DNA of 64,000 nt from Bradyrhizobium sp. CSA112 (GCF_029051645.1 NZ_JAACFS010000014.1:1-64000); one strand, 5' to 3'; positions 14,864 through 23,389 are shown, numbered from the stretch's first letter. The notes: generated by a model from the sequence alone, not told the origin. Numbers and translations: made by a program.

Positions 14864-17137
14864 ATGAACCTCGTCACCAACAACAAATGGATCGGCCAGC
14901 GCACCATTCGCCCTGACGGCATGGACAAGGTCACCGGCCGCGCCCAGTTCGCCGCCGACACCACGATGCCCGGCATGATCTGGGGCAAGGTTTTGCGCAG
15001 CCCGCATCCGCATGCGCGCATCCGGTCGATCGACACCTCGAAGGCGGAAAAACTGCCGGGCGTAAAAGCCGTCGTCACCTCGCGCGACATCGTCGATTTC
15101 CCGATCGAGAAAGGCGCTGTCATGCTGGGCATCCAGGACATGCGCTGGATGTGCCGCAACGTGATGGCGCGCGACAAGGCGCTGTTCCCTGGTCACCCCA
15201 TAGCTGCCGTGGCCGCGACCACCGAAGCGATCGCAGCCGAAGCCTGCAAGCTGATCGAGGTCGATTACGAGGTGCTGCCGTGGTCGATCGAGATCGATGA
15301 TGCGATCAAGCCCGACGCGCCCATCCTGCACGAGTTCAACAAGTTCGACGGCAAGCCTTCCAACATCGTCGGCCGCCTCGAGCACAAGAAGGGCGACATA
15401 TCAGAAGGCTTCAAGAAGGCCGACATCGTCATCGAGCACACCTTCACCACGCGTCCCGTTCACCAGGGCTATATCGAGCCGCATGCCTGCCTGATCTCGG
15501 TCGCCCCCGACGGCAAGACCACGATCTGGAGCTCGAGCCAGGGCCAGTTCATGGTGCGCGCGATGACGGCCTATCTCACCGGCATCCCGCAGAGCGACAT
15601 CCGCGCCATCCCCGCCGAGATCGGCGGCGGCTTTGGCGGCAAGACCATCGTCTATCTCGAACCGCTCGCGACCTTGCTTGCAAAAAAATCCGGCCGCCCG
15701 GTGAAGATGGTGATGACGCGCGAGGAAGTGATGCGCGCGACCGGCCCCACCTCGGGTTCGAAGAGCACGGTGAAGATCGGCGCGACGAAAGATGGCAAGA
15801 TCGTCGCCGCGCACGGCACGTTCTATCTGCAGGCCGGCGCCTTCCCGGGTTCGCCGATCCGCGGCGCTGCCGGCTGCAGCTTCACGCCCTACGACATCCC
15901 GAACCTGCTCTCCGAAGGCTTTGACGTCTGCTCCAACCGCTCGAAGGTCGCGGCCTATCGCGCGCCGGGCGCGCCGATCGGCGCCTATGCGGTGGAATGC
16001 GTGATGGACGAAGTCGCAGAAGCGCTAAAGATGGACCCGCTCGACTTCCGCCTGAAGAACGCCGCGAAGGAAGGTACCAAAGCCGCGCACGGTCCAGTGT
16101 TTCCGCGCATCGGCTATATCGAGACGGTGGAAGCAGCTAAAAGCTCGCCGCATTATGCCGCGCCGCTCGGCGACGGACACGGCAAGCTGAGGGGTAGGGG
16201 CGTGGCTAGCGGCTTCTGGTTCAACGCCGGCGGTGAATCCTCCGCGCAGGTCAACATCACCGAGGATGGCAACGTCGTCGTCACGACTGGGCATCCTGAT
16301 ATCGGCGGATCGCGCGCGGGCATCGCCAACATCTGCGCCGAACTCCTTGGCATCGACTACCGCCGCGTCTCCGTCATCATCGGCGACACGCAGACGGTGG
16401 GCTTCTCCAACCTGACCGGCGGCAGCCGCGTGCTGTTCGCTTCCTCGATGGTGGTGACGCAGTCGACCGAAAAGATCATCCAGACGCTGCGCGAGCGCGC
16501 GGCAAAAATCTGGGAGATCGATCCCGAAGCGGTGAAGTGGGAGAACGGCGCGGCGCATCCGGTGAGCCCGAACGCCGGCCAGTTCGAGCCGCTGACGCTG
16601 GAGCAGCTCGCCGAGAAGGCGCCCGCGATGGGCGGACCCATTGGCGCCGGCGTGCAGCTCAACACGCAGGGTGCCGACGGCGGTTTCGGCACGCATGTCT
16701 GCGACGTCGAGGTCGATGTCGATCTCGGCATCGCGCGTGTCATCCGCTACACCGCCGTGCAGGATGTCGGCCGCGCCATCCACCCCGGCTATGTCGAGGG
16801 TCAGCTCCAGGGCGGCGTCGCGCAGGGCATCGGCTGGGCGCTGAACGAGGAATACATCTACACGCGGGAAGGCAAGGTCGATAACCCCGGCTTCCTCGAC
16901 TATCGCATGCCTGTTTGCTCGGACCTGCCGATGATCGACTGCATCATGGTCGAGATCCCGAACCCGAAACACCCGCAAGGCGTCAAGGGCGTCGGCGAAG
17001 TGCCGCTGGTGCCGGTGACGGCCGCGGTGGCGAATGCGATCTACAACGCGCTCGGCAAACGCTTCTACGCCCTGCCGATGTCGCCGCCGAAGGTGCTGGA
17101 GGTGCTGGAAGCCCCGACGCAGCAAGCGGCGGAGTAA
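14864..17137 (+). CDS. Molybdenum hydroxylase large, molybdopterin-binding subunit
   Basis: A 757-residue catalytic subunit of the aldehyde oxidase/xanthine dehydrogenase type. Visible motifs are SSSQGQF, GGGFGGK, and the catalytic Glu near the C terminus in GVKGVGEVPLVPVT. The loop that reads AYRCSFR in form I CO dehydrogenase and AYRGAGR in form II reads AYRAPGAP here. It is therefore unlikely to be a genuine CO dehydrogenase despite the CoxMSL-like gene order. The substrate, perhaps an aromatic, heterocycle or aldehyde, is unknown. No maturation genes (CoxDEF or XdhC-like) are adjacent. Confidence 0.9.
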   Translation: MNLVTNNKWIGQRTIRPDGMDKVTGRAQFAADTTMPGMIWGKVLRSPHPHARIRSIDTSKAEKLPGVKAVVTSRDIVDFPIEKGAVMLGIQDMRWMCRNVMARDKALFPGHPIAAVAATTEAIAAEACKLIEVDYEVLPWSIEIDDAIKPDAPILHEFNKFDGKPSNIVGRLEHKKGDISEGFKKADIVIEHTFTTRPVHQGYIEPHACLISVAPDGKTTIWSSSQGQFMVRAMTAYLTGIPQSDIRAIPAEIGGGFGGKTIVYLEPLATLLAKKSGRPVKMVMTREEVMRATGPTSGSKSTVKIGATKDGKIVAAHGTFYLQAGAFPGSPIRGAAGCSFTPYDIPNLLSEGFDVCSNRSKVAAYRAPGAPIGAYAVECVMDEVAEALKMDPLDFRLKNAAKEGTKAAHGPVFPRIGYIETVEAAKSSPHYAAPLGDGHGKLRGRGVASGFWFNAGGESSAQVNITEDGNVVVTTGHPDIGGSRAGIANICAELLGIDYRRVSVIIGDTQTVGFSNLTGGSRVLFASSMVVTQSTEKIIQTLRERAAKIWEIDPEAVKWENGAAHPVSPNAGQFEPLTLEQLAEKAPAMGGPIGAGVQLNTQGADGGFGTHVCDVEVDVDLGIARVIRYTAVQDVGRAIHPGYVEGQLQGGVAQGIGWALNEEYIYTREGKVDNPGFLDYRMPVCSDLPMIDCIMVEIPNPKHPQGVKGVGEVPLVPVTAAVANAIYNALGKRFYALPMSPPKVLEVLEAPTQQAAE

Positions 17138-17148
17138 GGAGCGGGATT

Positions 17149-17226
17149 CGTAGGATGGGTAGAGCGCAGCGAAACCCATCAATTGCTGCAACAACGGCGG
17201 ATTACGCTGTCGCTAATCCGCCCTAC
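17149..17226. repeat. Palindromic intergenic repeat, family B (divergent copy)
   Basis: CGTAGGATGGGTAGAGCG and GAAACCCATC occur at the left, and CGGCGGATTACGCTGTCGC and TAATCCGCCCTAC at the right. The right half is nearly identical to the copy at 9575. Confidence 0.75.
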
Positions 17227-17252
17227 AGATTTGCGCAGACCCGGCAACGCAA

Positions 17253-17813
17253 ATGAGTGATGTGCTTCCCTACCGCACCATGGCGTACAACAACGCCTGG
17301 GCAAACCACCGCCTCCTCACCGCCTGTCTCGGGCTGTCGCAGGATGAGTTCACCGCAAAACGAACCGGCTTCTTTCCGAGCCTGCGCGCCACCCTCAATC
17401 ACATCCTGATCATCGACCATTTCTACGTCGACGCGATGGAAGGCGGCACGCTCGGCCCGGCCGCCTTCGCGGATGACGAACCCTGTGCAACGGTTGCCGT
17501 GCTGAAAGAAGCGCAGGCCGCGGTTGATCGACGCTTGCTCAACGTCGTCGAAGCGCTCGACGGCGCAGGCTTGCAGCGCATCGTATCGGTGCATCGCGGC
17601 ACCTCCATCCAGCGCGAGCGGATGGATCGATTGCTCCTGCATCTGTTTCAGCATCAGGTGCACCATCGCGGCCAGGCCCACGTGATGCTCTCAAGCACGT
17701 CGGTGAGCCCGCCGCAGCTCGACGAGTTTTTCTCGGTGGGTGAGGCGCCGTTGCGGGCGGCGGAATTCGCGGAGCTCGGGTGGACGGAGGAGCGGGTGTG
17801 GGGCGCAGCTTGA
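17253..17813 (+). CDS. DinB-family protein
   Basis: A 186-residue four-helix DinB/YfiT-type protein. The presumed metal ligands are His in LNHILIIDHFY and the pair in HQVHHRGQAHVML. Members are metal-dependent hydrolases or thiol transferases, often stress-induced; the specific activity here is unknown. The start MSDVLPYRTMAYNNAWAN matches the family N terminus. It stands alone downstream of a family B repeat. Confidence 0.87.
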   Translation: MSDVLPYRTMAYNNAWANHRLLTACLGLSQDEFTAKRTGFFPSLRATLNHILIIDHFYVDAMEGGTLGPAAFADDEPCATVAVLKEAQAAVDRRLLNVVEALDGAGLQRIVSVHRGTSIQRERMDRLLLHLFQHQVHHRGQAHVMLSSTSVSPPQLDEFFSVGEAPLRAAEFAELGWTEERVWGAA

Positions 17814-17835
17814 ATCGCAAGAGCAACAGAAAGTT

Positions 17836-17902
17836 CGGATGAGCGGAGCGATATCCGGGGTTCTATCTATCGCAGCATGTCGCAGCGCTCACACGGGTTA
17901 CT
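17836..17902. repeat. Palindromic intergenic repeat, family F (degenerate)
   Basis: CGGATGAGCGGAGCGATATC is answered by GCAGCGCTCACACGGGTTAC. It is a degraded relative of the clearer copy at 18189. Confidence 0.6.
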
Positions 17903-17910
17903 GTTTGTGC

Positions 17911-18123
17911 TCACTTGAAGATCAGCCAACCTAGCGGCAGCAGAATGCACAACGTCAAGGAAACGCCAAGCGCCAGCCGTCCAAATCTCTCTAGCGACGA
18001 TATCTGTGAAGGATCACGGTGCGGTTGACGATCCAGCCAGCGGCGAAAGAGGCCAAGCGGCCAACCAAACAGCCAGCCGAGTATCCAACCGGCAAGACGC
18101 AAAACGCCTTCAAGCGAGTCCAT
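17911..18123 (-). CDS. Small Trp-rich membrane protein
   Basis: A 70-residue protein (MDSLEGVLRLAGWILGWLFG...) with two hydrophobic segments, near residues 8-26 and 47-69, and an Arg-rich loop (RRWLDRQPHRDPSQ). A longer frame from 18243 runs into a repeat element and is unlikely. The ribosome-binding site is weak, with GGAGA about 14 bases upstream. No family is recognised. Confidence 0.5.
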   Translation of the reverse strand: MDSLEGVLRLAGWILGWLFGWPLGLFRRWLDRQPHRDPSQISSLERFGRLALGVSLTLCILLPLGWLIFK

Positions 18124-18188
18124 GATCGAACACTCTGTTCTCCAATGATAGGGCAGCCTATTCTGGATACAATTAACGATTGATAAGC

Positions 18189-18267
18189 CGTAGCCCGAAT
18201 GAGCGTAGCGATCCGGGACTTTCATCAACCACTTTTCCCGCATATCGCGGCGCTCATGCGGGCTACG
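18189..18267. repeat. Palindromic intergenic repeat, family F (cgtagcccg type)
   Basis: CGTAGCCCGAATGAGCGTAG and CGATCCGGG are matched by CCCGCATATCGCGGCGCTC and ATGCGGGCTACG, a long imperfect hairpin ahead of the VOC gene. Confidence 0.8.
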
Positions 18268-18294
18268 CGCTGCCTGCCGAAAGTGAACGCCATC

Positions 18295-18708
18295 ATGGCC
18301 GATCAGAACACACCGACCCCATCACCCTTCCAGTCCATCCGCGCCGTCGACTACACCGTCATCTTCGTGCGCGACATGGCGGCGATGCGCCGCTTCTATG
18401 AAGGCGTGCTCCGCTTATCCCTGACGCGCGAATTGTCGGCGGGCTGGATCGAGTACCAGATCGGCGGCAACACGCTCGCGCTGGCGCGGCCGAGCCGGAC
18501 GGCGAAGGATGCGCCGACGCCGACGGGGAGCGCTTCGCTGCAGCTCGCTTTCAAGGTTGGCGCTGATGATGTAGATCACTGCGCCGACGAGCTGGTGCGG
18601 CACGGCATCGATTTGCTCGAACCGCCCACCAACCAGCCGTTCGGCCATCGCACGCTGTTCTTCAGGGATCCCGATGGGAATTTGCTGGAGGTGTATGCGG
18701 TGATTTGA
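18295..18708 (+). CDS. VOC (glyoxalase/bleomycin-resistance) family protein
   Basis: A 137-residue single-unit VOC protein with two beta-alpha-beta-beta-beta modules. The first is VDYTVIFVRDMAAMRRFYEGVL and the last is HRTLFFRDPDGNLLEVYAVI. The typical metal-ligand Glu of the last strand (LLEVY) is present; the first His ligand is replaced by Tyr in DYTVIF, so metal binding is uncertain. The start at 18295 is the first Met after the preceding repeat. The substrate is unknown. Confidence 0.82.
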   Translation: MADQNTPTPSPFQSIRAVDYTVIFVRDMAAMRRFYEGVLRLSLTRELSAGWIEYQIGGNTLALARPSRTAKDAPTPTGSASLQLAFKVGADDVDHCADELVRHGIDLLEPPTNQPFGHRTLFFRDPDGNLLEVYAVI

Positions 18709-18725
18709 TGCCGCTGATGACCGTG

Positions 18726-18833
18726 CCAGACCTCATCCTGAGGAGCCTGCGAAGCAGGCGTCTCGAAGGATGAATGGCACTAGCGGGGCCTCGTGGTTCG
18801 AGACGGCGCTACGCGCCTCCTCACCATGAGGGT
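18726..18833. repeat. Palindromic intergenic repeat, family E (cctcatcctgagg type)
   Basis: CCAGACCTCATCCTGAGGAG and GCGTCTCGAAGGATGA are followed by the inverse arms GGTTCGAGACGGCGCTACG and CTCACCATGAGGG. A second copy in the opposite order lies at 21391. Confidence 0.8.
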
Positions 18834-18887
18834 TCAAGAGAGTATCCGTGGCGATCCCGAAGCTTTTGCCGCCGGAGTTGCCGCGCC

Positions 18888-19178
18888 CTAGTTCAGCGTC
18901 AGCCACACCAGATTGCCGTCGTGCTGGCAGGTGTTGCAGTGCGCCGGCTGGTTGAAGGTGTTGGCGAGCTGCCATTCCTGCGCTTCGTTGCTCCATTGCG
19001 CCGTGGCGTGGCAGATGATGTCGTCGGAACCGCAGGCGGCGCAGACCGGCGTGGAACGGGCGGCACGGCTAGTCACCTTCCGCTCGATCGGCGGCGGCCG
19101 GTCCTGGGGGATCCGGTCTTGACTGATCCGGTCCTGGACGATTTCGAACGGGTTCATCAGCTTCACACGTCGCAACAT
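18888..19178 (-). CDS. Small zinc-ribbon-like protein
   Basis: A 96-residue protein with two knuckles, CAACGSDDIIC near residue 47 and CNTCQHDGNLVW near the C terminus, consistent with a four-Cys zinc ribbon. Before it lies a short repeated segment, QDRISQDRIPQDR, encoded by tandem GATCCGGTC-like DNA. Alternative starts are Met at 19178 or 19157. Such proteins often bind nucleic acid or are accessory subunits. No specific function is recognised. Confidence 0.65.
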   Translation of the reverse strand: MLRRVKLMNPFEIVQDRISQDRIPQDRPPPIERKVTSRAARSTPVCAACGSDDIICHATAQWSNEAQEWQLANTFNQPAHCNTCQHDGNLVWLTLN

Positions 19179-19354
19179 CGGTCTACATCCATCTGCGAGT
19201 CTTCGATTCGCCACTTTTCAAACTAGCGAATCGGCTTGGCCGTTCCATCGCAAAATTGCGGAATACCCACGTTTTAAATGTGATCGTCACCAGCGGGACA
19301 CAGAAGCGGCTTTTCGGCGGAGAAAGCGGTCCATTGATGCACTGCACTGCGCAA

Positions 19355-19385
19355 GCGAAAACGGCCCGGCATCGATGCCGGGCCG
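19355..19385 (-). terminator. Rho-independent terminator
   Basis: CGGCCCGGCATCGATGCCGG extends into a perfect palindrome ending GGCCG at 19362-19385. On the minus strand it is followed by TTTTCGC. It lies just past the stop codon of the small exported protein gene and ends that transcript. Confidence 0.8.
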
Positions 19386-19398
19386 CGCTGTTGGAGAA

Positions 19399-19647
19399 CT
19401 AGTACTTCTTCTTCGCAGCCGATCCGGTTGTCGTCTGCTTGCCGGGCGCGCTTTCCGAATGACCCTTCGCCGTCTTCTTCTGATGTCCTGGTGCATATTC
19501 CGACGCACCTGGCGCGGTCGAAGTCTTGCTCTTCTGCATCTTCTGTCCCGGGGTGACTTCCGAGGAACCCGGGGATTTCGCGGTGCCCTGCGCAAACGCC
19601 GCGGTCGTCAGCAGCACGGTCGAAACGGTAATCAACGTTTTCAACAT
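19399..19647 (-). CDS. Small exported low-complexity protein
   Basis: The 82-residue product has a signal peptide (MLKTLITVSTVLLTTAAFAQ). The mature part is composed of imperfect repeats of the type SPGSSEVTPG, APGASEYAPG and SESAPG, interspersed with Lys-rich stretches and ending KKKY. AGGAGAG precedes the ATG at 19647. It should be a basic, disordered periplasmic protein; a role in envelope or stress protection is possible but only a guess. Confidence 0.75.
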   Translation of the reverse strand: MLKTLITVSTVLLTTAAFAQGTAKSPGSSEVTPGQKMQKSKTSTAPGASEYAPGHQKKTAKGHSESAPGKQTTTGSAAKKKY

Positions 19648-19771
19648 TGGTCTCTCCTGTTGCAGGCAGCCAAGCAACGCTTCGTTTGCGGTGATGTTCC
19701 GCGTTTTCCCGGCGGTAACCGCGGCAATGCAGAGTTGATGAACAAGCCTTCATCTTCTGTCAGACCTCATC

Positions 19772-19895
19772 CGTCGTCCCTGCGAACGCAGGGACCCATA
19801 ACCATAGGGAGCAGTAGTTTTGCTCGCTCATCGTTCCATCGTGTTTCAACAACCATGGCCGCGGCGTATGGGTCCCTGCTTTCGCAGGGACGACG
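19772..19895. repeat. Palindromic intergenic repeat, family C (cgtcgtccctgcg type)
   Basis: CGTCGTCCCTGCGAACGCAG and GGACCCATA are mirrored by TATGGGTCCCTGCTTTCGCA and GGGACGACG. Each arm is itself a small palindrome (CCCTGCGAACGCAGGG). Copies also occur at 56466 and 60680. Confidence 0.9.
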
Positions 19896-19914
19896 TGTTG
19901 AGAGAGCGTGGCTC

Positions 19915-21360
19915 TCACACCTCCCTTGCATTCGTAAACGCAAACGACGACACCCGCCGCGTGTTCTCGTCCAGGATCAGCGTCCGCGTGATGGGTGGCT
20001 CGGCGCGCTGGCTGCAGTTTTCGCGTTCGCAGAGCCGGCAGTTGACGCCGATCGGCGTGCCCTCGGCCTTCTCCAGATCCATCCCCGCGGCATAGACGAG
20101 CTTCGACGCATGGCGGATTTCGCAGCCCAGACCGATCGCAAAGCGCGGCTGCGGCTGCGGGTGCGGGGCGATCGGCCGGCGCACCATCTGCGCGATCGAA
20201 AAGTAGCGCGTGCCGTCGGGCAGTTCGATCACCTGCTTGAGCAGGCGGTCCGGTGTGTCGAAGGTCGAATGCACGTTCCACAGCGGACAGGTGCCGCCGA
20301 ATTTCGAGAACGGAAACGTGCCGGAGGAAAACCGCTTGGAGACGTTGCCGGCATTGTCGACGCGCAGCAGGAAAAACGGTACGCCGCGCGCATTCGGCCG
20401 CTGCAGCGTGGTGAGGCGGTGGCAGACCTGCTCGAAGCCGGCATTGAAGCGCTGCGCCAGCACGTGAACGTCGTAGTTCAGGTTTTCCGCTGCGCTATGG
20501 AACGGCTGATAGGGCATCATCACGGCGGCGGCGAAGTAGTTCGCGAGCGTAATGCGATAGAGCCGCCGCGGGGTGTCGTCGAGCGGGCCGGCGCGGTTGA
20601 CGATGGCGTCGATGGAGGCGCCGCACTCGGCAAGGCCGATTTGCAGCGCAAGCTGGAAGGCGCGTCCCGAGCCGTCGACCAGTTCGGAGATCAGAAGCTG
20701 CCTGCGATGGCGGTCGAACCGCCGCAACGTCTCGCGCATCACGTCAACAGGCATGATGCGGGTGACGATCGAATGCTTTTCGCGCAGGCGCGCAGAAAGC
20801 GCCGCGAACAGCTCCTCGGCGGAGACGTTGAGCTCGTCGCGCAGGTTCTCCGCGGCCTGTTCGAGTTCCGGAAAGTAATTGCGATTGGCTTCGATCAGGT
20901 CGCGCACGCGCTCGATCGGATTGGCCTCGAACCGCGCGCCCTCGTCGCGGTCGGCCATCTGCGCCGCCACGAGAGTCTCGCCGCGGCGGGCCTCGGTATA
21001 GGCGGCATAGAGCCGCTGCAGGGAATGCGTGACGCCGGGGCAGAGTTCGGCGAGGTCGCGCAGTTCCTGTTTCGGCAGGTCGATCTGCCGGAACAGGGGA
21101 TCGGAAAAGATCTCGTTCAGTTCCGCAAAGAAGCGGTCCTCGTCGGCGGTCGCGAGATCGCGGAGGTCGAGGTCATAGGTTTCGGCCAGCCGCAGCAGGA
21201 TCTGCGCCGTCACCGGCCGCTGGTTCCGCTCGATCAGATTGATGTAGCTCGGCGAAATCCCGAGTCCCTCGGCGATCTGGGTCTGCGACAGCCCGAGCTG
21301 CTGGCGGATTCGCCGGAAGCGGGGGCCTACGAAGAGTTTCTTTCCGGACTCGGTGGCCAT
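19915..21360 (-). CDS. ScfR/RamB-type XRE-family transcriptional regulator
   Basis: The 481-residue regulator has an N-terminal XRE helix-turn-helix (RIRQQLGLSQTQIAEGLGIS at about 16-35, then SYINLIERNQRPV). A long central helical/IrrE-like region follows. The C terminus is of the short-chain fatty acyl regulator type, with the Cys cluster GVNCRLCERENCSQRAEPP. Relatives (RamB, ScfR) sense short-chain acyl-CoA metabolism and control isocitrate lyase and related genes. It is divergent from aceA with operator-like repeats between, so direct control of aceA is a strong inference. The start at 21360 (MATESGKKLFVG) is preferred, because a longer frame translates a repeat element. Confidence 0.9.
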   Translation of the reverse strand: MATESGKKLFVGPRFRRIRQQLGLSQTQIAEGLGISPSYINLIERNQRPVTAQILLRLAETYDLDLRDLATADEDRFFAELNEIFSDPLFRQIDLPKQELRDLAELCPGVTHSLQRLYAAYTEARRGETLVAAQMADRDEGARFEANPIERVRDLIEANRNYFPELEQAAENLRDELNVSAEELFAALSARLREKHSIVTRIMPVDVMRETLRRFDRHRRQLLISELVDGSGRAFQLALQIGLAECGASIDAIVNRAGPLDDTPRRLYRITLANYFAAAVMMPYQPFHSAAENLNYDVHVLAQRFNAGFEQVCHRLTTLQRPNARGVPFFLLRVDNAGNVSKRFSSGTFPFSKFGGTCPLWNVHSTFDTPDRLLKQVIELPDGTRYFSIAQMVRRPIAPHPQPQPRFAIGLGCEIRHASKLVYAAGMDLEKAEGTPIGVNCRLCERENCSQRAEPPITRTLILDENTRRVSSFAFTNAREV

Positions 21361-21390
21361 GACGTTGTTCCCGATGTTCGCGCTGCCGGT

Positions 21391-21494
21391 GGCCTCGTGG
21401 TTCGAGACGCGCGGCTTCGCCGCGCTCCTCACGCCCCCAGCCATGGTCCCAGACCTCATCCTGAGGAGGCGCGCAGCGCCGTCTCGAAGGATGA
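21391..21494. repeat. Palindromic intergenic repeat, family E
   Basis: GGCCTCGTGGTTCGAGACGC at the left and AGACCTCATCCTGAGGAGGC with GTCTCGAAGGATGAA at the right form the inverse of the copy at 18726. It occupies the 5' untranslated region of the ScfR-type regulator. Confidence 0.8.
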
Positions 21495-21530
21495 AAGCCC
21501 GTATGAACCCGGCAGGTACCGTGACCCAAT

Positions 21531-21554
21531 TTTGTGACAAAGTTTACAAAGTTA
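21531..21554. promoter_or_regulatory. Putative ScfR/RamB operator
   Basis: TTTGTGACAAA at 21531-21541 is a perfect odd palindrome. Overlapping it are two direct copies of ACAAAGTT at 21537-21544 and 21546-21553, nine bases apart. On the minus strand this reads AACTTTGTAAACTTTGTCAC, which resembles the RamB half-site AACTTTGCAAA known from Corynebacterium. It sits between the divergent regulator and aceA, 180 bases before the aceA start. Assignment to this regulator is an inference. Confidence 0.6.
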
Positions 21555-21732
21555 CATTTACGACAAGTATGGATGTTACATGACATCACCATTCGAAATC
21601 AAGCAGGCTATACGAAATCCGGGTTTTCGCGTTTAGCTCTCAGTACGTTTCGCAATGCACTGTCAAGAATGTCGGCAGAGAAGTGGCGAATATAAACGCT
21701 GCAGATCTGTCGTCACCGAAAGGATCATTCAC

Positions 21733-23370
21733 ATGAACTACCAGCCACGTGGGATCAGCGACCAGGCTATCCAGGGACCGGCTTCCTATCTGGGCGAGGT
21801 TGAAGCTGCCGAGGCGCTCCTCAAGACCAAGCCGACCTGGGACGGCGTCACCGCCGAAGCCGTGGCGCGCATGCGTCTGCAGAACCGCTTCAAGACCGGC
21901 CTGGATGTCGCCCGGTACACGGCGGCGCTGATGCGCAGCGACATGGCTGCCTATGACGCCGATCCTACCAAGTACACCCAGTCGCTCGGTTGCTGGCATG
22001 GCTTCATCGCTCAGCAGAAGCTGATTTCGGTCAAGAAGCATTTCGGCACGACCGATCGCCGCTATCTGTATCTCTCCGGCTGGATGATCGCGGCGCTGCG
22101 CTCCGAGTTCGGACCGCTTCCGGATCAGTCGATGCACGAGAAGACCTCGGTGCCGGCGCTGATCGAAGAGCTCTACACCTTCCTCCGTCAGGCGGACTCC
22201 CGTGAGCTCAACGATATTTTCCGCGCGCTCGACGCGGCCCGCAAGGCAGGCGACAAGGCGAAGGAAAAGGCGCTGATCGAAAAGATCGACAACTTCCAGA
22301 CCCATGTCGTGCCTGTCATCGCCGACATCGACGCCGGCTTCGGCAATGCCGAGGCGACCTACCTGCTCGCCAAGAAGATGATTGAAGCAGGTGCGTGCGC
22401 CCTGCAGATCGAGAATCAGGTCTCCGACGAAAAGCAGTGCGGCCATCAGGACGGCAAGGTGACTGTGCCGCACGAGGTGTTCCTGGCGAAGATCCGGGCC
22501 TGCCGCCATGCCTTCCTCGAACTGGGCGTCGAAGACGGCATCATCGTGACCCGCACCGACTCGCTGGGGGCCGGTCTCACGCAGCAGATCGCCGTGAGCC
22601 ACAAGCCCGGCGACCTCGGCGATCAGTACAACAGCTTCCTGGATTGCGAGGAAGTGACTGCCGCCAACGCCAGGAACGGCGATGTCATCATCAACCGCAA
22701 CGGCAAGATGATGCGTCCGAAGCGGCTTGCCAGCAACCTCTATCAGTTCCGTGCCGGCACAGGCGAAGATCGCTGCGTGCTCGACTGCATCACCTCGCTG
22801 CAGAACGGTGCCGACCTGCTTTGGATCGAGACCGAGAAGCCGCATATCGAGCAGATCGCCAAGATGGTTGACCGCGTTCGCGAGGTCATCCCGAACGCGA
22901 AGCTGGCCTACAACAACTCGCCTTCGTTCAACTGGACGCTCAACTTCCGTTGGCAGGTGTACGACGCGATGAAGGAAGCCGGCAAGGATGTCAGCAAGTA
23001 CAATCGGGCCGAACTGATGAAGCCGGAATACGACGATACGCCGCTGGCTATTGAAGCCGACGAGCGTATCCGCACCTTCCAGGCCGATTCAGCAAAGCGT
23101 GCCGGCATCTTCCACCATCTGATCACGTTGCCGACCTATCACACGGCAGCTCTGTCGACTGATAATCTCGCGAAGGAGTATTTCGGCGAGCAGGGCATGC
23201 TGGGCTATGTGAAGAATGTTCAGCGTCAGGAGATCCGTCAGGGCATCGCCTGCGCCAAGCATCAGAACATGGCCGGCTCCGATATCGGTGACGATCACAA
23301 GGAATATTTCGCCGGTGAAGCCGCTCTGAAGGCGGGCGGCGCCCACAACACGATGAACCAGTTCGGCTAG
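21733..23370 (+). CDS. aceA: Isocitrate lyase (long form)
   Basis: A 545-residue isocitrate lyase that splits isocitrate into glyoxylate and succinate in the glyoxylate bypass, needed for growth on acetate and fatty acids. The active-site loop reads KQCGHQDGK with the catalytic Cys at residue 236. Other conserved pieces are ADIDAGFGN, QIENQVSDEKQCGH, TRTDSLGA and YNNSPSFNW. The length matches the 530-550-residue subfamily (as in Pseudomonas aeruginosa) rather than the 430-residue enterobacterial form. AAAGGA precedes the ATG by eight bases. It is followed by a DUF4170 gene and controlled, by inference, by the divergent ScfR-type regulator. Confidence 0.96.
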   Translation: MNYQPRGISDQAIQGPASYLGEVEAAEALLKTKPTWDGVTAEAVARMRLQNRFKTGLDVARYTAALMRSDMAAYDADPTKYTQSLGCWHGFIAQQKLISVKKHFGTTDRRYLYLSGWMIAALRSEFGPLPDQSMHEKTSVPALIEELYTFLRQADSRELNDIFRALDAARKAGDKAKEKALIEKIDNFQTHVVPVIADIDAGFGNAEATYLLAKKMIEAGACALQIENQVSDEKQCGHQDGKVTVPHEVFLAKIRACRHAFLELGVEDGIIVTRTDSLGAGLTQQIAVSHKPGDLGDQYNSFLDCEEVTAANARNGDVIINRNGKMMRPKRLASNLYQFRAGTGEDRCVLDCITSLQNGADLLWIETEKPHIEQIAKMVDRVREVIPNAKLAYNNSPSFNWTLNFRWQVYDAMKEAGKDVSKYNRAELMKPEYDDTPLAIEADERIRTFQADSAKRAGIFHHLITLPTYHTAALSTDNLAKEYFGEQGMLGYVKNVQRQEIRQGIACAKHQNMAGSDIGDDHKEYFAGEAALKAGGAHNTMNQFG

Positions 23371-23389
23371 CGCTGGAAGGAGACTGACA

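Noticed and set aside
14864..17137. Annotation as form I CO dehydrogenase large subunit
   Set aside because: The diagnostic AYRCSFR loop is replaced by AYRAPGAP, so only the general family is supported.
16025..17194. A 389-codon minus-strand frame across the molybdopterin subunit gene
   Set aside because: It is an antisense shadow with no motifs; the sense gene is unambiguous.
19375..21537. A very long open frame on the plus strand, antisense to the ScfR-type regulator
   Set aside because: It is Arg/Ala-rich antisense translation of a high-GC gene, runs through two repeat elements and shows no domain. The regulator on the other strand has clear motifs.
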